Source: Methylobacillus sp. MM3 (GTDB lineage: Bacteria; Pseudomonadota; Gammaproteobacteria; Burkholderiales; Methylophilaceae). From it: DNA of 64,000 nt. The stretch is from assembly GCF_001645185.1 (NCBI RefSeq), contig NZ_LXTQ01000020.1, positions 124,001 to 188,000 on the forward strand, in the 5' to 3' direction. This document shows, piece by piece, positions 25,817 through 33,599 of this stretch. Position 1 is the first letter of the stretch. Each line of letters begins with the position of its first letter. Both the position numbers and the translations under genes were made by a program. The notes beneath the pieces are model-generated. The model was not told where the DNA came from, did not search any database, and saw only the letters and a program-made list of their open reading frames with translations.

Positions 25817-28501
25817 TTACTTGAAGAGGCTGGGAATATGCTCCGGCGGCAAGGGCTTGCTGAAAAGATAGCCTTGCATCTGGTCACAGTCGAAAGCGCG
25901 CAGATAGGTTAATTGCTCTTCCGTTTCCACGCCTTCTGCGATGATTTCCAGCTTGAGGATGTGGCCGAGCTGGATGATGGCGCGGACGATTTCCTGATTG
26001 TCGGTATCTTCGCACAGGTCACGCACGAAGGTCTGGTCGATCTTGAGCTTGTCCACCGCGAGGCGCTTGAGATAGGCCAGGCTGGAATAGCCGGTGCCGA
26101 AATCGTCGATGGACAGTTTCACGCCGATTTCCTTGAGAGTGTGCAAGGTTTTGATCGATGTCTCGGTATCCTGCAGCAGTATGGATTCAGTCAGCTCCAG
26201 TTCCAGCGAGGAAGGCGCGAGGCCGGTTGTTCTGAGCGCTTCGGCTACCGTCTCCACGATGTTGCCGTGCCGGAATTGCACGGCCGACAAATTCACGGCC
26301 ATGACGAGATCGGGCAGCCCCTGCTTTTGCCACATCACCGCCTGCCGGCAGGCTTGCTCCAGCACCCATTCGCCGATGGGAATGATCAGCCCGCTTTGCT
26401 CCGCAACCGGAATGAACTGTCCCGGCGGAACGAGTTCGCCATTTGCATGTTGCCAGCGAAGGAGTGCTTCCATTCCGATGATTCGGCCGTTGCCGATGTC
26501 GATCTGCGGCTGATAATGCAATCGGAAATCCGGATTGCGCAGGGCGCTGTGCAGGTCGGTCTGAATCTGCATGCGCCGTTTGGCATCGATGTTCATCTGC
26601 TGCGTGAAAAAGCGGTAATTGTTGCGGCCGCTCTCCTTGGCGCGGTAGAGCGCAATGTCGGCATTCGTCCGCAAAGTTTCGAAATCGGCGCCATCGCTGG
26701 GGTACATGCTGATGCCGATACTGAAGGACGTGTGCAGCGTGTTGTTCCCGATATCGAAGCTCTCGCAGGCGGCATCCAGCATTTTCTGAGCGATGCGGCC
26801 AGCCTGTTCGATATCGGCGATATTGGGCAGCAATACGACGAACTCGTCGCCCCCCTCGCGGCTGATGGTGTAACTGGCATCGAGGCATTGCTGCAAGCGT
26901 TTCGCCACGCTCACCAGCAGCTCATCGCCGAGCGCATGCCCCAGGCTGTCGTTGATTTCCTTGAAGTTGTCGAGATCGAGAAACAGCATGGCGAGCTTGT
27001 TGTCGTTCGCGCTCGCGATGGCACTGTCGAACCGCGCGCGCAGCAGAACGCGATTGGGCAGCCGGGTCAGGGGATCGTGATGCGCCAGAAAGGCAAGCTT
27101 GTCTTCGGCAACCTTGCGTTGGGCATGCGTTCTTAATGTGCAGATGCCGAACGCAAGATCGTCGGCCATTTCTTCCAGCAGTTTCACTTCTTCCGGAAAG
27201 AAACTGCAGGGCTCTGCCGAATAAATTGCCAGAGAGCCGAATGCTGCCCCGCCTTCCTTGAGCGGCAAGGAAATGCTGGATTGATAACCGCGCTGGATGG
27301 CCGCTTCCCGCCAAGGCCGCATCCTGGGATTGGTAAGGTAATCCTGGTTGACCGAGGTGCGGCATGTACGGATAGCCGTGCCCGTCGGGCCGCGTCCGGC
27401 ATCGGTATCCGCCCACGATATATGGATGCTGTTCAGATAATCCTGTCCGTAGCCGTATTCTGCGACCGGCCGTACGGTTTTTTCCTCATCGTGTTCGGCA
27501 AATCCCACCCATGCCATCAGGTAACCGCCGGTTTCGACGATCAGGTGGCAGATATCGTCGAGCAGCTTCTGCTCGTCCTGCGCATGAATCAGGATCTGGT
27601 TGCACAGGCTCAGCAAACGAAGTGCACGATTCAGGCGGGCTTGAGCACCCTCGGCGGATTTGTGATCCGTGATGTCATGTATCGTGGAAACCACCGCAAT
27701 CGCATCCGTTGGGTCCGCAGAAGGGATGGGCTGGGAATTGACCGATATCCAGATCAGGGTGCTGTCCGGGCGATGGAAGCCCATGATGACCTTGTGCTGC
27801 GGCTGTCCGGTACGCAATGCGACCATGGGAGGGTATTCGTGCGCCGGGAATGGGCGGCCGTCCTCGTATATCGTTTGCCAGATCGGCGAATTGGAAGTCA
27901 GTCCCAGCATTTCTTCCGGCGATCGGCCGATAATCCGCGCCGCGGCTGGGTTGATAGCGGTAATTCTGCCGTCGACGGATTGGCCGATAACACCTTCGGC
28001 CATCACGGTAACGACGGTATGGTAAAGCGATTCGCTGCGTCTCAGCTCTTCTTCGGCACGCTTCAGGTCGGTTACGTCGATGGCTGTCAGCAAAACAAAC
28101 TCGGTCACGCCGTTATCGCCAGAGACCGGCTCCAGCATCCAGTCCCAGTACATGACTTCCTCCTGGCTGGGCAAATGATGCCGCTGCGCCGTGATGCTAG
28201 AAGAGTGCCCCGTATCGATGGTTTTTTCCAGCAATTGGCGAGTTTCCAGGAATTGCGGGACATTATCCGGAAAAAGCTCGGAGTAATGACGACCTGCGAA
28301 TTCCATGGCGCTTTTGCCGAACAGGCGTGCGTAGCTGTCATTGACGCGGATGAAATGACAGTTGCGATCGAGTATGGCGAGAGAAAATACCGGCCGTGCG
28401 AAAATGGCTTCGATAAACTTGAACTGAGTGCGCGTCGCGTCCTGGCATAACAGGCTGTCAGTCAGGTCACCTGACATGAATGGGGATATGTCGTTCGGCA
28501 T
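25817..28501 (-). CDS. PAS-PAS-GAF-GGDEF-EAL cyclic-di-GMP signalling protein
   Basis: 894 residues. Domains in order: PAS (about 25-150), PAS (about 158-285), GAF (about 300-455), GGDEF (about 470-630) and EAL (about 645-894). The GGDEF active site reads REGGDEFVVLL, and the EAL domain keeps EALLRW, NLSAVQF, DDFGTGYSS, KIDQTFV and IAEGVET, so both cyclase and phosphodiesterase residues look intact. No membrane segment is visible, so it should sense a soluble signal. Which activity dominates cannot be read from sequence. It is followed at once by the small exported-protein region and preceded by a 254-bp dyad-rich gap. Confidence 0.93.
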   Translation of the reverse strand: MPNDISPFMSGDLTDSLLCQDATRTQFKFIEAIFARPVFSLAILDRNCHFIRVNDSYARLFGKSAMEFAGRHYSELFPDNVPQFLETRQLLEKTIDTGHSSSITAQRHHLPSQEEVMYWDWMLEPVSGDNGVTEFVLLTAIDVTDLKRAEEELRRSESLYHTVVTVMAEGVIGQSVDGRITAINPAAARIIGRSPEEMLGLTSNSPIWQTIYEDGRPFPAHEYPPMVALRTGQPQHKVIMGFHRPDSTLIWISVNSQPIPSADPTDAIAVVSTIHDITDHKSAEGAQARLNRALRLLSLCNQILIHAQDEQKLLDDICHLIVETGGYLMAWVGFAEHDEEKTVRPVAEYGYGQDYLNSIHISWADTDAGRGPTGTAIRTCRTSVNQDYLTNPRMRPWREAAIQRGYQSSISLPLKEGGAAFGSLAIYSAEPCSFFPEEVKLLEEMADDLAFGICTLRTHAQRKVAEDKLAFLAHHDPLTRLPNRVLLRARFDSAIASANDNKLAMLFLDLDNFKEINDSLGHALGDELLVSVAKRLQQCLDASYTISREGGDEFVVLLPNIADIEQAGRIAQKMLDAACESFDIGNNTLHTSFSIGISMYPSDGADFETLRTNADIALYRAKESGRNNYRFFTQQMNIDAKRRMQIQTDLHSALRNPDFRLHYQPQIDIGNGRIIGMEALLRWQHANGELVPPGQFIPVAEQSGLIIPIGEWVLEQACRQAVMWQKQGLPDLVMAVNLSAVQFRHGNIVETVAEALRTTGLAPSSLELELTESILLQDTETSIKTLHTLKEIGVKLSIDDFGTGYSSLAYLKRLAVDKLKIDQTFVRDLCEDTDNQEIVRAIIQLGHILKLEIIAEGVETEEQLTYLRAFDCDQMQGYLFSKPLPPEHIPSLFK

Positions 28502-28549
28502 TCAGTTCGTCGCCATCATTACATGTATTTGTTAGGAGAATATTAAACC

Positions 28550-28564
28550 CATACTCAGAGTATG
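28550..28564. repeat. Small perfect dyad CATACT-CAG-AGTATG
   Basis: Six-base arms around a three-base spacer, 49 bp upstream of the GGDEF-EAL start on its template side. It has the shape of a dimeric-regulator operator. No known consensus is claimed. Confidence 0.4.
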
Positions 28565-28598
28565 ACTAAAAGAATATCTTCTTAAACCGAGCGACACA

Positions 28599-28621
28599 AT
28601 CGCAGAAAATATTTTTGCGAT
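28599..28621. repeat. 23-bp near-perfect palindrome
   Basis: ATCGCA-GAAAATATTTTT-GCGAT is symmetric except for one mismatched pair on either side of the AAAATATTTT core. It lies mid-way in the gap between the GGDEF-EAL gene and the following small gene. It could be an operator or a cruciform-prone site. Confidence 0.5.
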
Positions 28622-28682
28622 CTTAAATGATTTTGCTGGTCTATTTCAGCCAGATTGAATATTGCATTGGATGCGAAACCAT

Positions 28683-28707
28683 AACTATCCATATTGATAG
28701 TTTTTTT
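28683..28707 (+). terminator. Weak AT-rich hairpin with U-tract upstream of a small gene
   Basis: AACTATC-CATATT-GATAGTT followed by TTTTT has the form of an intrinsic terminator on the plus strand, but no plus-strand gene lies upstream. It is 49 bp before the next start codon, so it may be a leader attenuator. Confidence 0.35.
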
Positions 28708-28755
28708 CGGGATTGCATGAAGGCATACTGGAGAAATCAAGAGCCGGAGGCATGA

Positions 28756-29082
28756 ATGCTGGACGACAAGAGTAATGACCGTGATACGGAAAACGACGAC
28801 GACCTGACGGACTCGCTGAGCCGGCTGTTCGAAGTGAACGCAGAGAATTTCCCATATCCCGTTCTGTTGGCGCGTGCGGACGTGGGGGACACCCTGCAAC
28901 TATTGCCGCATCCGGATAAGGATACGCTGCTGGTGTTCTACCGAGAGCAGGTCGCCGGCTATATTTCATTGCACGGTCACGCCGGCTTTGTCGAGCGCGC
29001 GCGGAACGGCGAGCGCTATGAAGCGGTGATCAGCGAGAATTACGGTGGCCGCTGCCGGGTACTTGTCCGGCGAGTCAATTAA
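28756..29082 (+). CDS. Hypothetical protein, possibly HIRAN-like
   Basis: 108 residues, with a very acidic N-terminus (DDKSNDRDTENDDDLTD) and then a compact predicted beta-rich part. VGDTLQLLPHPDKDTLLVFY, QVAGYISLHGHAG and ERYEAVISENYGG have a spacing reminiscent of HIRAN domains, but this is a weak impression and no function is assigned. GGAGG lies five bases before the ATG, and the frame and codon use look like a real gene. It stands alone between a dyad-rich leader and the lipA remnant. Confidence 0.65.
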   Translation: MLDDKSNDRDTENDDDLTDSLSRLFEVNAENFPYPVLLARADVGDTLQLLPHPDKDTLLVFYREQVAGYISLHGHAGFVERARNGERYEAVISENYGGRCRVLVRRVN

Positions 29083-29089
29083 CTGTTGA

Positions 29090-29207
29090 CCACGGCTCCA
29101 TGCGCCTGCTCGTCGGCGCGATAGCTGCTGCGCACATCAGTTCAGGCGGCCTGGTGAGTCTTTTCGCCAGCGACTGTTCTTCAAAACCCAGGTATCGTCC
29201 CAGGGTT
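29090..29207 (-). pseudogene. Decayed duplicate of the 3' end of lipA
   Basis: Read in plus orientation, this stretch matches the region coding the C-terminus of intact lipA (30802-30975). Shared blocks include TGCGCCTGCT-GTCGGCG-GATAGCTGCTG, AGGCGGCCTGG, CGCCAGCG, TCTTCAAA and CAGGTAT-GTCCCAGGGT. A block of about 55-60 bases between CTTCAAAC and CAGGTAT is deleted, and smaller indels break the frame. Sequence between blocks has drifted, so the copy is old. It lies 1.56 kb from intact lipA in the same orientation. Confidence 0.85.
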
Positions 29208-29210
29208 CCC

Positions 29211-29280
29211 CATTCGAATAAGCACTATAAAATTAAATAAGCATGTTTCAGATACGTTAATTTAAAAAATAATTCGAATG
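29211..29280. repeat. AT-rich segment bounded by 9-bp inverted repeats
   Basis: CATTCGAAT (29211-29219) and ATTCGAATG (29272-29280) are inverted around about 52 bp of very AT-rich DNA with TATAAAATTAAATAAG and TTAATTTAAAAAATAA. The right arm overlaps the start codon of the next gene. It probably holds that gene's promoter. Confidence 0.5.
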
Positions 29281-29868
29281 CCAATGAAGTTTTTGCCCGT
29301 TTTTTTGACTGTAATGGTCAGCCTTTCCGGATGTGCATCCGGCACCAACAAACAAACTGTCCGCATCTGTGATGAGCAAGGCTGTTCAGATCGCCCTCGC
29401 AACTCATCCACATTTGTTCCCGGCTCCTCCGTCACGCCGGAAGAAAAGCAGAAGATCCGGCAACTCACCGCGCTGGCAGAGAAAGACCCTCGCGCAGCCT
29501 TTGATCTTGGGCTGAGGTATTTTCGCGGCGATGGCATCACCCGCAACTCATATCAAGCGCTGACCTGGATGCGCCATGCAGCAGAACGTGGGGATGTTGA
29601 TGCCCAGCTGGCAGTTGGTCGCTTTTACCTGATGGGCCTGGAAGAAATGGGTTCCGACCCGGCTGAGGCTGAATCCTGGCTGAGCATGGCTACAGCCAAA
29701 GGCAGCCAGGAAGCACAGACACTGCTGAAACAGGCACAGGAAGCCAAGAGAAATGAAGTGGAATACCAAAAATGGCTGAATCTTTACCGCCCCGATTGGT
29801 ATGGATACTGGTATAGCGGATATGCCTACCGCAGTTACTGGCGCGGCTCGGCTTGGTATTTTTATTGA
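29278..29868 (+). CDS. Sel1-repeat lipoprotein
   Basis: 196 residues. A signal peptide with lipobox LSGC (cysteine about residue 19) marks it as a lipoprotein. Residues about 66-155 hold two to three Sel1-like repeats (AFDLGLRYFRGDGI, AQLAVGRFYLMGLEEMGSD, AEAESWLSMATAKGSQEA), helical repeats used for protein contacts. The tail is unusually rich in Tyr and Trp (YRPDWYGYWYSGYAYRSY). No ribosome site is visible; an AT-rich leader precedes the ATG at 29278, and ATG 29284 is an alternative. It lies between the lipA remnant and a CsgG-like lipoprotein gene, probably in one transcript with it. Confidence 0.8.
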   Translation: MPMKFLPVFLTVMVSLSGCASGTNKQTVRICDEQGCSDRPRNSSTFVPGSSVTPEEKQKIRQLTALAEKDPRAAFDLGLRYFRGDGITRNSYQALTWMRHAAERGDVDAQLAVGRFYLMGLEEMGSDPAEAESWLSMATAKGSQEAQTLLKQAQEAKRNEVEYQKWLNLYRPDWYGYWYSGYAYRSYWRGSAWYFY

Positions 29869-29900
29869 TTACCTCACCCCCAACCTTAGCGAGAAATTGC

Positions 29901-30737
29901 ATGTTCAAGAAAAAACTCAACCTGGCAATGGTCCTGTTGCCTCTGGCATTATCCGCTTGTGTGAGTACCGACGGCCCCGGCCTGGGCGGTATGCTCTCCA
30001 CGGGATCATCTCCAACTGCGGCATCCGGTGCAGCTGCAGGCAGCACCAGTGCAAATGCAAACTCCAAGCTGGAGCGTTGTGCTGCGCCCTTGGGCACGAT
30101 TGCCGTGGATGATGGCCGTGACAAGGAATGGTTTGCCACCTTTGGTGCAGCAACCAAGGTCACCAGCATTGAGCCGCTGCTGCGCCTTGCAGTGCAACAA
30201 TCCAACTGCTTTGTGATCACTGCGATCGGCAATAGCCGTACCGATAACCGCATTTCTGCGATTACAGATAAACAGCGCAATTCCGGTGAATTCCGTGCCG
30301 GTTCCAGGCAACAGAAAGGTCAACGAGTTGCTGCTGATTACTTTCTTGAACCAGCCATCATCATCGATAATGATTCCACCGGGAAAATTGCAGGTGCTCT
30401 CGGCAGCCTGATTGGCAACGGGGTTGGCAGGGTTGCTGGCTCTCTGGAATCCAAGGTATCCGTCGTCACATTAACACTGTACGACATTCGCTCTTCAGTC
30501 CAGATCGGCATCTCGGAAGGCAATGCAACAGCCACCAATTTTGGTGCAGCGCTCGGTGCATTTGGTGGTGGCGCAGCTGGCAGCCTGGGAGGCTTCTCCC
30601 GCACCCCTGAAGGCAAGGCAACCGTTGCTGCGTTCGTTGATTCCTACAACAACATGGTCGTATCCCTGCGCCATTACAAGGCGCAGGAAGTTGAAGGTGG
30701 TCTGGGCACGGGCGGCAAGCTGAAAGTGGGCAAGTAA
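29901..30737 (+). CDS. CsgG/HfaB-like lipoprotein
   Basis: 278 residues from ATG 29901. A signal peptide ends at the lipobox LSAC (cysteine about 20). After a low-complexity Ser/Ala/Gly linker come APLGTIAVDDG, IEPLLRLAVQQSNCFVITAIG, QRVAADYFLEPAI and, after a glycine-rich stretch, VVTLTLYDIRSSVQIGIS, the order of strands seen in CsgG-type curli/holdfast export lipoproteins. A glycine-rich GAALGAFGGGAAGSLGG segment follows. No other curli genes are adjacent, so substrate and role are unknown. It ends against the bidirectional terminator shared with lipA. Confidence 0.7.
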   Translation: MFKKKLNLAMVLLPLALSACVSTDGPGLGGMLSTGSSPTAASGAAAGSTSANANSKLERCAAPLGTIAVDDGRDKEWFATFGAATKVTSIEPLLRLAVQQSNCFVITAIGNSRTDNRISAITDKQRNSGEFRAGSRQQKGQRVAADYFLEPAIIIDNDSTGKIAGALGSLIGNGVGRVAGSLESKVSVVTLTLYDIRSSVQIGISEGNATATNFGAALGAFGGGAAGSLGGFSRTPEGKATVAAFVDSYNNMVVSLRHYKAQEVEGGLGTGGKLKVGK

Positions 30738-30755
30738 TTCACCTGCAACCATACC

Positions 30756-30784
30756 AAGGGAGAATACGTTAGGTATTCTCCCTT
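30756..30784. terminator. Bidirectional terminator between the CsgG-like gene and lipA
   Basis: AAGGGAGAATAC-GTTAG-GTATTCTCCCTT is a perfect 12-bp stem with a five-base loop. It contains the stop codon and last codons of lipA (minus strand) and lies 19 bp beyond the stop of the plus-strand lipoprotein gene. Confidence 0.75.
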
Positions 30785-31728
30785 TGCATTTCCAGAATAG
30801 CCCCGTGCGCCTGCTGGTCGGCGTGATAGCTGCTGCGCACCATCGGGCCGCAGGCGGCCTGGGTGAATCCCATCGCCAGCGCCTGCTCTTCAAACCACTT
30901 GAAGCGATCCGGCGTCACAAAACGTAGCACCGGCAAATGATGCGCGCTGGGTTGCAGGTATTGTCCCAGGGTCAGCATATCCACGTTGTGCGCACGCAGG
31001 TCGCGCATCACGTCCAGAATCTCTTCATCCGTTTCACCCAAACCCAGCATCAGGCCCGACTTTGTCGGAATATGCGGGAAGCGCGTCTTGAAATCGGCCA
31101 GCAGTTTCAGCGAGTGCGCGTAATCGGCGCCGGGGCGGGCCTGCTTGTAAAGGCGCGGCACGGTTTCGAGATTATGATTCATCACGTCGGGCGGCGCTTC
31201 CGATAGCACTTCCAGCGCAGTATCGAGGCGGCCGCGGAAATCCGGTACCAGCACTTCGATCCTGAGGCTGGGCGAGTGCTCGCGTGAGGCGCGGATGCAA
31301 TCGACAAAATGCTTCGCTCCACCGTCGCGCAGGTCGTCGCGATCGACGCTGGTGATGACGATGTATTTCAGGCGCATCTGGGCAATGGTCTGTGCCAGCT
31401 TTTGCGGCTCTTCCGCGTCTGGCGGCAGCGGCTTGCCGTGTGCAACATCGCAGAACGGGCAGCGCCGCGTGCAGACGTCACCCAGAATCATGAAGGTCGC
31501 CGTGCCACCGCTGAAGCATTCGCCGATATTGGGGCAGGAAGCTTCTTCGCATACCGTATGCAGGTTGTTATCGCGCAGGATCTGCTTGATTTCGCGGAAG
31601 CGCGCGCTGTCCGGCACCTTCATGCGTATCCATTCCGGCTTGCGCATGGCGGGCTGCGGCACGATTTTGATCGGGATGCGCGCTGTCTTGGCTGCGCCTT
31701 TTTCCTTGCGGAGGGTGCTTTCGCTCAT
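30769..31728 (-). CDS. lipA: Lipoyl synthase
   Basis: 319 residues. This radical-SAM enzyme inserts two sulfurs into protein-bound octanoyl groups. The auxiliary cluster ligands C60, C65 and C71 ([12 protein letters not shown]) and the SAM-cluster ligands C86, C90 and C93 (CTRRCPFC) are all present, with the closing C-terminal region intact. It follows lipB by 13 bases and ends within a bidirectional hairpin. A decayed second copy of its 3' end lies 1.56 kb away. Confidence 0.98.
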   Translation of the reverse strand: MSESTLRKEKGAAKTARIPIKIVPQPAMRKPEWIRMKVPDSARFREIKQILRDNNLHTVCEEASCPNIGECFSGGTATFMILGDVCTRRCPFCDVAHGKPLPPDAEEPQKLAQTIAQMRLKYIVITSVDRDDLRDGGAKHFVDCIRASREHSPSLRIEVLVPDFRGRLDTALEVLSEAPPDVMNHNLETVPRLYKQARPGADYAHSLKLLADFKTRFPHIPTKSGLMLGLGETDEEILDVMRDLRAHNVDMLTLGQYLQPSAHHLPVLRFVTPDRFKWFEEQALAMGFTQAACGPMVRSSYHADQQAHGAILEMQRENT

Positions 31729-31741
31729 GATTCCAGTTTAT

Positions 31742-32431
31742 TTAGCTCAATTGATTTTGCAACAGCGCGATCAGGCGCTGCGCAAGCGTATCGCAGTCGA
31801 CAGCAATGCCGAGGTTACGGGTTTGCGTCACCTGTAGTCCACGATAGCCGCAAGGGTCGATGGCCTTGAAAGGCGACAGATCCATGTCCACGTTCAGGCT
31901 CAGCCCATGATAGCAGCAGCCGTTCTTGAGGCGCAGGCCAAGTGAGGCGATCTTGCTGCCGTTCACATAGACGCCCGGCGCGTCGGGGCGGCCTTCCGCT
32001 GATACGCCATGCTCCGCCAGCAAGGTTATGATCGCGCCTTCCATGCGATCTACCAGTTGGCGCACTGTCAGACCTTGGCGCTTGATATCCAGCAACAGGT
32101 AAATAACGATCTGGCCGGGGCCGTGATAGGTGATCTTGCCGCCGCGGTCGGTGCGCACCAGCGGGATGTCGGCGCGCCACGGCATGCGCACGTCCTTGCG
32201 GTTGAGGCCCAGCGTGTAAACGGGCGGGTGCTCGGTCAGCCACAGTTCATCCGGCGAATCGGGCGTGCGCTGTGCGGTGTAAGCCTGCATCGCTTGCCAC
32301 GTGGTTTCGTAGTCGGTATTACCCAGTCGCCGGACGAGCGCCGGTTTCGTAGCGCAGGCGTCCTCGCCTGCATCGCTTCGGTTGACCAGGGGAATGCAGG
32401 CGAGGACGCCTGCGCTAACGGCTTGCGGCAT
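31742..32431 (-). CDS. lipB: Lipoyl(octanoyl) transferase with repeat-encoded N-terminus
   Basis: 229 residues from ATG 32431. LipB moves octanoyl from acyl carrier protein to lipoyl domains. [17 protein letters not shown], catalytic lysine K160 in NGSKIASLG and catalytic cysteine C194 in DPCGYRG are intact. The first 28 residues are odd: residues 5-28 ([19 protein letters not shown] core) are translated from a 24-bp inverted-repeat element, and family-like sequence begins at [10 protein letters not shown], where an ACG stands in the place expected for ATG. The frame starts three bases after the DUF493 stop, so ATG 32431 is the best available start. Confidence 0.9.
   Translation of the reverse strand: MPQAVSAGVLACIPLVNRSDAGEDACATKPALVRRLGNTDYETTWQAMQAYTAQRTPDSPDELWLTEHPPVYTLGLNRKDVRMPWRADIPLVRTDRGGKITYHGPGQIVIYLLLDIKRQGLTVRQLVDRMEGAIITLLAEHGVSAEGRPDAPGVYVNGSKIASLGLRLKNGCCYHGLSLNVDMDLSPFKAIDPCGYRGLQVTQTRNLGIAVDCDTLAQRLIALLQNQLS
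32350..32417. repeat. 68-bp palindromic repeat element at the 5' end of lipB
   Basis: Two perfect 24-base arms, TAGCGCAGGCGTCCTCGCCTGCAT shortened here as TAGCGCAGGCG...GCCTGCAT (32350-32373) and its reverse complement (32394-32417), flank a 20-base loop. The GCGCAGGCG-TCCTCGCC motif is a REP-like intergenic repeat type in several proteobacterial genomes. It lies wholly within the lipB reading frame. Confidence 0.85.
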
Positions 32432-32434
32432 CGC

Positions 32435-32707
32435 TTACAGTACCACCTTGACCATTGGATGGCTGGTCAAGGCGCGGTAAAGGTTATCCAGTTGTTCTTT
32501 TGATGTTGCCGTGACAGTGCAGGTCAGGCTGATGTAGTTGCCGCCCGAGCTGGCGCGCATTTCCATGCGCGCTGCATCGAAGTCCGGAATATGGATGCTC
32601 ACTACACGCCGGATTTCCTCGGCAAAGCCGTCCTGTGTCGCTCCCATCACCTTCAGCGGAAACTCGCAGGGGAATTCAAGCAAGGTGTCTTTATCGTTTT
32701 CTGCCAT
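32435..32707 (-). CDS. ybeD: DUF493 (YbeD) family protein
   Basis: 90 residues with the ferredoxin-like ACT-type fold of the DUF493/UPF0250 family: LLEFPCEFPLKVMGA near the start, VSIHIPDFDAARMEMRASSGGNYISLT cut here to RASSGGNYISLT, and YRALTSHPMVKVVL at the end. It regularly sits between dacA/dat and lipB. Its molecular role is not established; a regulatory function in lipoate metabolism has been suggested by location. It starts two bases after the dat stop, and lipB begins three bases after its own stop. Confidence 0.93.
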   Translation of the reverse strand: MAENDKDTLLEFPCEFPLKVMGATQDGFAEEIRRVVSIHIPDFDAARMEMRASSGGNYISLTCTVTATSKEQLDNLYRALTSHPMVKVVL

Positions 32708-32709
32708 GT

Positions 32710-33570
32710 TTATTCCGGCGCGCGCATGACGCGCGCCTTGTAATCCTGATAGAGCGCATGCATGCGCCAGAACATCGGACCGGGTTTGCCGGAGGCTATG
32801 GGTTGGCCGTCCAGCGTGGTGATGGCCAGCACTTCCTTGGTCGAGGAGGTCAGCCACAACTCGTTGGCCTGACGAATGCGGGCCTGATCGAATTTTCCGA
32901 CTTCCACGGGAATGCCATTGGCTACCGCAAGCTCCAGCACCAGGTCGTAGGTAATGCCCGGGAGCATGTGGTTGTCCTTGGGCGGCGCGAGGATGACGCC
33001 ATTTTCCACCGCGAAGATATTGCTGGCCGAGCCTTCGGTCAGGGTACCGTCGCGGAACATCACGGTTTCCGTGGCGCCGGCATCGATTGCCAGCTGGCGC
33101 AGAAGCACATTGGGCAACAGCGAAATGGCCTTGATGTCGCAACGATCCCAGCGGTTATCGATGGCGGAAATCGCCGCAACACCGCTTTCGAAAAGCTCGC
33201 GCGGTGCGATGACGAGCGGGTTGCTCATCATGAATACCGTCGGTGCCGCGTCCTTGGGAAATGCATGGTCGCGCTTGGCGACGCCGCGGGTAATGTGCAG
33301 ATAAACGTATTGGTCTTCGGGTTCGTTCCGGGCGATCAGCTCGCGGATAAGCCTGGACCACTCTTCATTATCGTAGGGGTTGTCGATGCGAACGCTATCC
33401 AGGCTGTGCTGCAAGCGCACCAGATGCTCGTCAAGGCGAAATGGCCGATGCGAATAGACCGGAATGACCTCGTAGATTCCGTCGCCGAAAATGAAACCCC
33501 GGTCGAGCACCGGCACGAACGCCTGCTCGATCGGGAGAAACTTTTCGTTGAGATAGACGATTTGAGACAT
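32710..33570 (-). CDS. dat: D-amino-acid transaminase, PLP fold-type IV
   Basis: 286 residues of the class-IV aminotransferase family. FGDGIYEVIPVY (about 29-40), the PLP lysine K147 in DIKAISLLPN and LTEGSASNIFAV (about 177-188) are conserved; the active-site layout resembles D-amino-acid transaminase more than the branched-chain enzyme or aminodeoxychorismate lyase. It would supply D-glutamate or D-alanine to peptidoglycan, which fits the dacA-rlpA-rodA-mrdA neighbourhood. Substrate remains inferred. Confidence 0.85.
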   Translation of the reverse strand: MSQIVYLNEKFLPIEQAFVPVLDRGFIFGDGIYEVIPVYSHRPFRLDEHLVRLQHSLDSVRIDNPYDNEEWSRLIRELIARNEPEDQYVYLHITRGVAKRDHAFPKDAAPTVFMMSNPLVIAPRELFESGVAAISAIDNRWDRCDIKAISLLPNVLLRQLAIDAGATETVMFRDGTLTEGSASNIFAVENGVILAPPKDNHMLPGITYDLVLELAVANGIPVEVGKFDQARIRQANELWLTSSTKEVLAITTLDGQPIASGKPGPMFWRMHALYQDYKARVMRAPE

Positions 33571-33599
33571 CGTGTGAGCCTGGGATGCAGCAACGGCTC

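Noticed and set aside
25913-27136. A 407-codon open frame on the plus strand
   Set aside because: Antisense to the EAL and GGDEF domains of a recognisable protein.
1400-28621. A shared regulatory motif linking the dyads at 1400-1431 and 28599-28621
   Set aside because: Both contain GAAAATATTTT, but their outer arms differ completely; two copies of an AT palindrome are not enough to claim a family.
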